A stretch of DNA of 58,619 bases from JBOICV01 sp050740255 (GTDB lineage: Bacteria; Pseudomonadota; Gammaproteobacteria; Nevskiales; JBOICV01), in the NCBI GenBank assembly GCA_050740255.1, contig JBOICV010000018.1, positions 1 to 58,619 of the forward strand, written 5' to 3'. The position numbers were made by a program, and so were the translations under genes. Below the pieces are notes generated by a model. That model worked only from the letters and a program-made list of their open reading frames with translations, did not search any database and was not told the DNA's origin. Shown here piece by piece: positions 54,459 to 58,619 of this stretch (positions are counted from its first letter, which is position 1; each line of letters starts with the position of its first letter).

Positions 54459-54514
54459 AGCACACACTCTGAAAATCTACCGCTACAACAAATATTGGCG
54501 GAGAGGGTGAGATT
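54459..54514 (-). repeat. Partial duplicate of the tRNA-Ser 3' end and flank
   Basis: The exact 19 bp TGGCGGAGAGGGTGAGATT (54496-54514) equals the last 19 nt of the tRNA-Ser gene (54663-54681), including CCA on the minus strand. The 37 bp before it also resembles the corresponding tRNA flank (54626-54662): both hold CACACTCT...CAAATA. The offset is 167 bp. Confidence 0.8.
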
Positions 54515-54625
54515 TGACGTTGCGTCGGGAACGCAACGGACGCCGAAGGCGCCCGCAGGGCGGGAACCATGGACGGTTCCCGTCAACTCACGTGCGGCAC
54601 GTGAGTTCGTGCGACGTACAATCGC
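54515..54625. repeat. String of four hairpins next to tRNA-Ser
   Basis: Successive palindromes: CGTTGCG...CGCAACG (54518-54538), CGCC-GAA-GGCG (54541-54551), GGGAACC...GGTTCCC (54562-54581) and AACTCACGTGC-G-GCACGTGAGTT (54585-54607). The last has arms identical to the tRNA-Ser T-arm sequence, once in each orientation. No gene is seen; in the tRNA transcript it would lie downstream of the tRNA. Confidence 0.7.
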
Positions 54626-54662
54626 AGCGCACACTCTAACAATCAACAACTACAGCAAATAC

Positions 54663-54755
54663 TGGCGGAGAGGGTGAGATTCGAACTCACGTGCCGGGAT
54701 TAACCGACCATCCGATTTCGAGTCGGCGCCGTTATGACCGCTTCGGTACCTCTCC
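54663..54755 (-). tRNA. tRNA-Ser, anticodon CGA
   Basis: A 93-nt gene on the minus strand: acceptor GGAGAGG pairs with CCTCTCC, discriminator G, encoded CCA. The anticodon loop CTCGAAA gives CGA (plus-strand 54718-54720), reading UCG. The T-arm is GTGAG-TTCGAAT-CTCAC, and a long variable arm (GGTCGGTTAATCCCGGC region) marks it as a class II serine tRNA. The outermost anticodon-stem pair appears to be G-A. TAAAAT 10 nt upstream of the 5' end is a possible -10 box. Confidence 0.95.
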
Positions 54756-54883
54756 GTACTTGGGTATTTTACCAACCCGGCGACGCTGGCGCGTCGCAGA
54801 CCATCCGATATTGCTCGGCCCCTCCCTGGGCCTCGCCCTTCGGGCTCGCTGCGCTCGCGTCGATTCGCTCCCGGCGAATCGGT

Positions 54884-54920
54884 CGAGTCGGCGCCGTTAT
54901 GACCGCTTCGGTACCTCTCC
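54884..54920 (-). pseudogene. Truncated tRNA-Ser copy (5' half)
   Basis: The first 37 nt of the tRNA-Ser gene are repeated exactly (GGAGAGGTACCGAAGCGG through the start of the anticodon loop), then the sequence switches to an unrelated hairpin, GATTCGC-CGGGA-GCGAATC. The upstream flank (54921-54980) is also a near-copy of the intact gene's flank (54756-54809), including its TAAAAT box, so it could still be transcribed. It cannot form a tRNA. The offset is about 165-171 bp. Confidence 0.82.
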
Positions 54921-55091
54921 GTATTTCAGCATAGGTATTTTACCAACCCGGCGACGCTGGCGCGTCGCAGACCCTCCGATTCCGCCATATGCGCTATCCA
55001 GCGTGGAGTCAAGATAGGCACCTTTCCTTGCAGTACACACCCCGAAGCCTTCGGCTAGGATGGATGCGTGATTCGGAGGGGCGAATTGTAG

Positions 55092-56603
55092 ATGAAGTGG
55101 AACCCAACTCCCAGTCAAAACGTCCGGCGCTTGCTGGGACAGACGGCCACCGTCCTGCGCCGCATGCTGCTGTCGCGGGAGGCGGTTTTGATCGTGCTGG
55201 TGCTGATTATCGGCACTTGTTCGCCCCGACTAACTTCCTGGGACCAAGTGCAGGAATCGGGCGTGCTGCGCCTGATTACCTACAACGGTCCGACCACCTA
55301 CTATCTTGCCGGCTATGGCCCTTCCGGCTTCGACTATGCCGTCGCCAAGCGCTTTGCGGATTCCCTCGGCGTGGAACTGGAAGTGGTCGAAGTGATGGGT
55401 CCGGCGGAAGTCATTGAAAAACTGCGCGGCGGCGCCGGCGAAATCGGCGGCGGACTCAGTATTACGCCAAACTTCAGCGAGCAGGTCCGCTTCGGGCCGC
55501 CGCTGCACAATATCGCCGCGCAACTGGTTTACCGCGAAGGGACGACCCCGCCAGCGTCTCTGGCGGAAGTCGAGGGTGTACTTGAAATCGTGCCAGGCAG
55601 CAGCGCGGCCGAACTGCTGGAACAGGCCGCCGACGAGCACGGCGAGATCGACTGGGTGGAGAGCGAGTTTGCGAACAGCGAAGAACTGCTCTACAAGGTT
55701 GCCGCCGGCGAAATTGACCACACCGTCGCTTATTCACATCTGATTTCCATCGTGCGCCGCTACCAGCCGCGGCTTAAAGTGGCGTTCGATGTAGCGGCCC
55801 AGCAACAGCTCGCCTGGGCCTTCGCACCCAATGTGGATAAAACCTTGTATGACAAAGCGGTTGCTTTCGTCGAGGAGCTGCGAACCAGTGGTGAGCTGGC
55901 CAAGTTGATCGAAGGCGAGTTCAGTTCCGGCACGGTGGGCGGCGCTTTCGTGGGCGCCAGCATCTTCGCCCAGCATGTCAAAACCCGTCTGCCGCGCTAC
56001 GAAAGCACCTTCAAACACTCGGCCCAAAAATACCAGCTGGACTGGCGCCTGGTGGCCGCGGTGGGTTATCAGGAGTCGCATTGGGAGCCGCTGGCCACCA
56101 GTCCCACCGGGGTGCGCGGCCTGATGATGCTGACCAACCAGACTGCCCGTCATCTGGGCGTGACCAATCGCCTGGACCCCTTCCAGAGCATTAACGGCGG
56201 CGCGAAGTACCTGCGCGAACTGATTGACAAGATGCCGGATGATATTCAGGAGCCGGACCGCACCTGGCTGGCCCTGGCCACGTACAACATGGGCTATGCC
56301 CACCTGCTGGATATCCGGCAGGTCGTGCGCGAGCGTGGCGGCGATCCCAGCCGCTGGCTCGACGTGCGCCAGCACCTGCCGCTGCTGATGCAGCCGGCGG
56401 TGTTCCGCAAGCTGAAATATGGTTATGCCCGTGGCCGCGAATCCCAGCAATACGTGGGCAACGTGCGCAATTACTACGACATTCTGCGCTGGATGACGGA
56501 AGGCCAGGAAGGCCAACTGCCCGAAGGCGTGGACGAGGAAGAAGTCGAGCGCGCGCTGGACGCGGTCGAACGCGCACTGGAGATCAATAGTCCGATTCTA
56601 TAG
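55092..56603 (+). CDS. mltF: Membrane-bound lytic murein transglycosylase F
   Basis: A 503-residue two-domain enzyme: an N-terminal periplasmic solute-binding-like domain (about 60-290; GVLRLITYNGPTTYYLAGYG) and a C-terminal SLT domain with VGYQESHWEPLATSPTGVRG holding catalytic Glu328, followed by GGAKYLREL and LATYNMGYAHL. The N-terminal hydrophobic segment (31-44) ends IIGTCS, which is not a proper lipobox. Its place opposite purL matches other gammaproteobacteria. The tail is acidic. The 54981-55091 stretch before it shows no other feature. Confidence 0.94.
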   Translation: MKWNPTPSQNVRRLLGQTATVLRRMLLSREAVLIVLVLIIGTCSPRLTSWDQVQESGVLRLITYNGPTTYYLAGYGPSGFDYAVAKRFADSLGVELEVVEVMGPAEVIEKLRGGAGEIGGGLSITPNFSEQVRFGPPLHNIAAQLVYREGTTPPASLAEVEGVLEIVPGSSAAELLEQAADEHGEIDWVESEFANSEELLYKVAAGEIDHTVAYSHLISIVRRYQPRLKVAFDVAAQQQLAWAFAPNVDKTLYDKAVAFVEELRTSGELAKLIEGEFSSGTVGGAFVGASIFAQHVKTRLPRYESTFKHSAQKYQLDWRLVAAVGYQESHWEPLATSPTGVRGLMMLTNQTARHLGVTNRLDPFQSINGGAKYLRELIDKMPDDIQEPDRTWLALATYNMGYAHLLDIRQVVRERGGDPSRWLDVRQHLPLLMQPAVFRKLKYGYARGRESQQYVGNVRNYYDILRWMTEGQEGQLPEGVDEEEVERALDAVERALEINSPIL

Positions 56604-56610
56604 TCGGTAG

Positions 56611-56716
56611 CGCCGTCACACCGGCGCAGGCCGCTGTCCATGGGATTGAAAAGACTGGATTCCGGCCTTCGCCGGAATGACGAACTCAGGATGCAAGCGG
56701 CAAACTGAGACACCAC
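56611..56716 (-). repeat. Dispersed paired-palindrome repeat, copy 4
   Basis: Order CGTCACACCGG...CCGCTGTCCA, then CTGGATTCCGG...CCGGAATGACG, and a well-kept right end CGGCAAACTGAGACACCAC (56698-56716). The left terminal repeat is degraded. It lies between mltF and ettA. Confidence 0.88.
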
Positions 56717-56789
56717 ACTGTAGTCCGGTTCTCCGGGATGGCGGTCCGGCTCACGTACAATAGCGGCCCCTCCGCGACCTCCTTGCGCA

Positions 56790-58454
56790 ATGAGTCAGTA
56801 CGTTTACACCATGAATCGGGTCGGCAAGGTGGTGCCGCCCAAGAAAGAAATCCTGAGGGACATCTCGCTGAGTTTCTTCCCCGGCGCCAAAATCGGCGTG
56901 CTCGGCTATAACGGTGCCGGCAAATCCACTGTGCTGCGCATCATGGCCGGTGTGGACAAGGATTTCCACGGCGAAGCCCGGCCGATGCCGGGGCTGAAGA
57001 TTGGCTACCTGCAACAGGAGCCGCAGCTTGATCCGAACAAGGATGTGCGCGGCAACGTCATGGAGGGCGTGGGTGAGCTGGCCAAGGCCATGCAGGAGCT
57101 GGAGGCGGTGTACGCCGCCTACGGCGCAGCCGATGCCGACTTCGACAAGCTGGCGGCGCGCCAGGCCGAATTGGAGTCCTTGATCCAGGCGCATGACGGC
57201 CATAACCTGGAAGTGTCGCTGGAGAAAGCCGCGGAAGCGCTGAACCTGCCGCCTTGGGACGCCGACATTAGCAAGCTGTCGGGCGGCGAGAAACGCCGCG
57301 TGGCCTTATGCCGGCTGCTCCTGTCAAAGCCCGACATGCTGCTGCTGGATGAGCCGACCAACCATCTCGATGCCGAGTCGGTAGCCTGGCTGGAGAAATA
57401 TCTCAACGATTTTCCCGGCACCATCATCGCCGTCACCCACGACCGCTACTTCCTCGACAACGTCGCCGGGTGGATTCTGGAACTGGACCGTGGCCACGGC
57501 ATTCCCTGGCAGGGCAATTACTCGAACTGGCTGGAGCAGAAAGAAAAGCGTCTGGAGACCGAGCAGAAGCAGGAAGACGCGCACATGAAGGCCATGAAGG
57601 AAGAGCTGGAATGGGTGCGCAAGAACCCCAAGGGACGCCAGGCCAAGTCCAAGGCGCGCGTGAAAGCTTTCGAGGAGCTGGCCTCCACCGAGTTCCAGAA
57701 GCGCAGCGAAACTCAGGAAATCTACATCCCGCCCGGCCCGCGCCTGGGCGATGTGGTATTCAAGGTCGAGAATCTCAGCAAGAGTTATAACGGCACCACG
57801 TTGTACGAGGGGCTGTCCTTCGATGTGCCGCGCGGCGCCATCGTCGGCATCATCGGCGCCAACGGCCGCGGCAAGACCACCCTGTTCCGCCTGCTCTCGG
57901 GCGAGGAAAAGCCAGATGCGGGCAGCGTCCAGGTCGGTGAAAGCGTCAAATTCGCTTACGTGAACCAGTCGCGCGAGGCGCTCGACGGCAAGAAAACCAT
58001 CTGGGAGGAAATCTCCGGCGGCCGCGATATTCTGAAAATCGGCAACTACGAGATTCCCTCGCGCGCCTACATCGGCCGCTTCAACTTCAAGGGCGCGGAT
58101 CAGCAAAAGCGCGTGGGCGACCTTTCCGGCGGCGAGCGCGGCCGCCTGCACCTGGCCAAGACCTTGATGCAGGGCGGCAATGTCCTCTTGCTGGACGAGC
58201 CCTCCAACGATCTCGACGTGGAAACCCTGCGCGCGCTGGAAGACGCCCTGCTCGCCTTCCCCGGCTGCGCGCTGGTGATCTCGCACGACCGCTGGTTTCT
58301 CGACCGTATCGCGACCCATATTCTCGCTTTCGAGGATTCCGGCGAAACCGTCTGGCATGAAGGCAATTACCGCGAATACGAAGATGATTTTCGCCGCCGC
58401 ACCGGCAACGAACCCGGCGTGAATCGCCGCGCAAGACACAAGAAACTGACGTAG
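56790..58454 (+). CDS. ettA: Energy-dependent translational throttle protein EttA
   Basis: ABC-F ATPase that binds the ribosomal E site and gates early elongation according to ATP/ADP state. The 554 residues have two nucleotide-binding domains: Walker A GYNGAGKST (39-47) with LSGGEKRRVALC and LLLDEPTNHLDAES, and Walker A GANGRGKTT (356-364) with LSGGERGRLHLA and LLLDEPSNDLDVET. The arm and inter-domain linker of EttA (WLEQKEKRLETEQKQED) are present. Monocistronic; TACAAT at 56756-56761 may be the -10 box. Confidence 0.96.
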   Translation: MSQYVYTMNRVGKVVPPKKEILRDISLSFFPGAKIGVLGYNGAGKSTVLRIMAGVDKDFHGEARPMPGLKIGYLQQEPQLDPNKDVRGNVMEGVGELAKAMQELEAVYAAYGAADADFDKLAARQAELESLIQAHDGHNLEVSLEKAAEALNLPPWDADISKLSGGEKRRVALCRLLLSKPDMLLLDEPTNHLDAESVAWLEKYLNDFPGTIIAVTHDRYFLDNVAGWILELDRGHGIPWQGNYSNWLEQKEKRLETEQKQEDAHMKAMKEELEWVRKNPKGRQAKSKARVKAFEELASTEFQKRSETQEIYIPPGPRLGDVVFKVENLSKSYNGTTLYEGLSFDVPRGAIVGIIGANGRGKTTLFRLLSGEEKPDAGSVQVGESVKFAYVNQSREALDGKKTIWEEISGGRDILKIGNYEIPSRAYIGRFNFKGADQQKRVGDLSGGERGRLHLAKTLMQGGNVLLLDEPSNDLDVETLRALEDALLAFPGCALVISHDRWFLDRIATHILAFEDSGETVWHEGNYREYEDDFRRRTGNEPGVNRRARHKKLT

Positions 58455-58467
58455 AAAAAATATCGTT

Positions 58468-58540
58468 CGTCACACCGGCAAGCTTTTGGCCGGTGTCCAG
58501 CTTCGCTCAACAACTGGATTCCGGCCTGCGCCGGAATGAC
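58468..58540 (-). repeat. Dispersed paired-palindrome repeat, copy 5
   Basis: CGTCACACCGG...CCGGTGTCCAG, then CTGGATTCCGG...CCGGAATGACA. Only the two core hairpins are kept, without the GTGTCTCAG ends. It begins 14 nt after the ettA stop. Confidence 0.85.
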
Positions 58541-58563
58541 AGAGGGAAATTTGGAGAGTGGAC

Positions 58564-58619
58564 ATGAAAGAAGACCGGCCCCGCGGCCCGCGCCGCCCGA
58601 GCTTTGGCGGCGACCGTCC
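58564..58619 (+). CDS. Start of a further CDS with Arg/Pro/Gly-rich N-terminus (cut by window edge)
   Basis: An ATG preceded by TTGGAGAGTGGAC (good ribosome site) opens MKEDRPRGPRRPSFGGDR and runs off the window. Basic, Pro/Gly-rich starts of this kind occur in RNA-binding proteins such as pseudouridine synthases or rRNA methyltransferases, but 18 codons do not allow a call. Confidence 0.55.
   Translation, partial: MKEDRPRGPRRPSFGGDR

Noticed and set aside
54395..54649. 85-residue N-terminal extension of the DUF1820 frame
   Set aside because: It runs through hairpin and tRNA-derived DNA, is Cys/Arg-rich with no family match, and a good family start exists at 54394.
54459..54980. Integrated genetic island at tRNA-Ser
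   Set aside because: tRNA-end repeats are only 167 bp apart and no integrase, recombinase or cargo gene lies between them.
55092..56603. MltF as a lipoprotein
   Set aside because: The N-terminal IIGTCS lacks the small residue required directly before the lipobox Cys; a plain membrane anchor or signal peptide is more likely.
57324..58439. 371-aa minus-strand frame opposite ettA
   Set aside because: EttA is certain; this is a GC-bias shadow.

Overview
The window looks like chromosomal DNA of a high-GC gammaproteobacterium. The evidence is gene order: cutA-dsbD, aroQ-accB-accC-prmA, fis-purH, gatCAB divergent from mreBCD, mrdAB-mltB-rlpA-dacA, a five-gene mla operon, and mltF divergent from purL. 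The merging of mreBCD with mrdAB-mltB-rlpA-dacA recalls Xanthomonadales/Nevskiales-like genomes, but I cannot name a genus. There is no prophage, integrase, intact insertion sequence or CRISPR array.

Layout. 1-1531: ilvD (cut by the left edge) and a 1-Cys peroxiredoxin, both on the minus strand. 1812-8426: a His-rich secreted protein of unknown function, cutA, dsbD and a TlpA-like thioredoxin (periplasmic thiol redox), then aroQ, accB, accC and prmA. 8491-16210: seven tightly packed plus-strand genes for what looks like a proton-driven envelope machine: two large TPR proteins (one a lipoprotein), a small secreted protein, one ExbB/TolQ-type channel, two ExbD/TolR proteins and a TonB-like protein with an AgmX-type C-terminus. 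This is the best candidate for an undescribed system; it sits where DUF3426 and dusB often lie between prmA and fis. 16334-20258: fis, a long inverted repeat plus terminator just before purH, purH, then a lower-GC glycosyltransferase gene and galE where purD is often found. 20255-28624: a TetR regulator and beta-oxidation genes (thiolase, FadB/J-like protein, FadE-like dehydrogenase, acyl-CoA ligase), with GTAA-N6-TTAC dyads between the regulator and the thiolase.

28790-34418: dedA, a small secreted protein, a repeat-rich spacer, and hslO-gatB-gatA-gatC on the minus strand. 34717-45226: a long cell-wall elongation cluster (mreB, mreC, mreD, PBP2, RodA, MltB, RlpA, D,D-carboxypeptidase, D-amino acid aminotransferase) ending with lipB. 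45303-48360: the mlaFEDCB lipid-transport operon. 48561-54394: a DUF1304 membrane protein, then a minus-strand group of META-domain lipoprotein, purL, metallo-beta-lactamase-fold hydrolase and DUF1820 protein. 54459-54980: tRNA-Ser(CGA) flanked by partial copies of itself. 55092-58619: mltF, ettA and the first codons of another gene.

Several intergenic repeats are present. The most striking is a five-copy family of paired palindromes, three copies of which keep a GTGTCTCAGTTTGCCG-type terminal sequence. Family assignments come from reading motifs and lengths; no database search was run.
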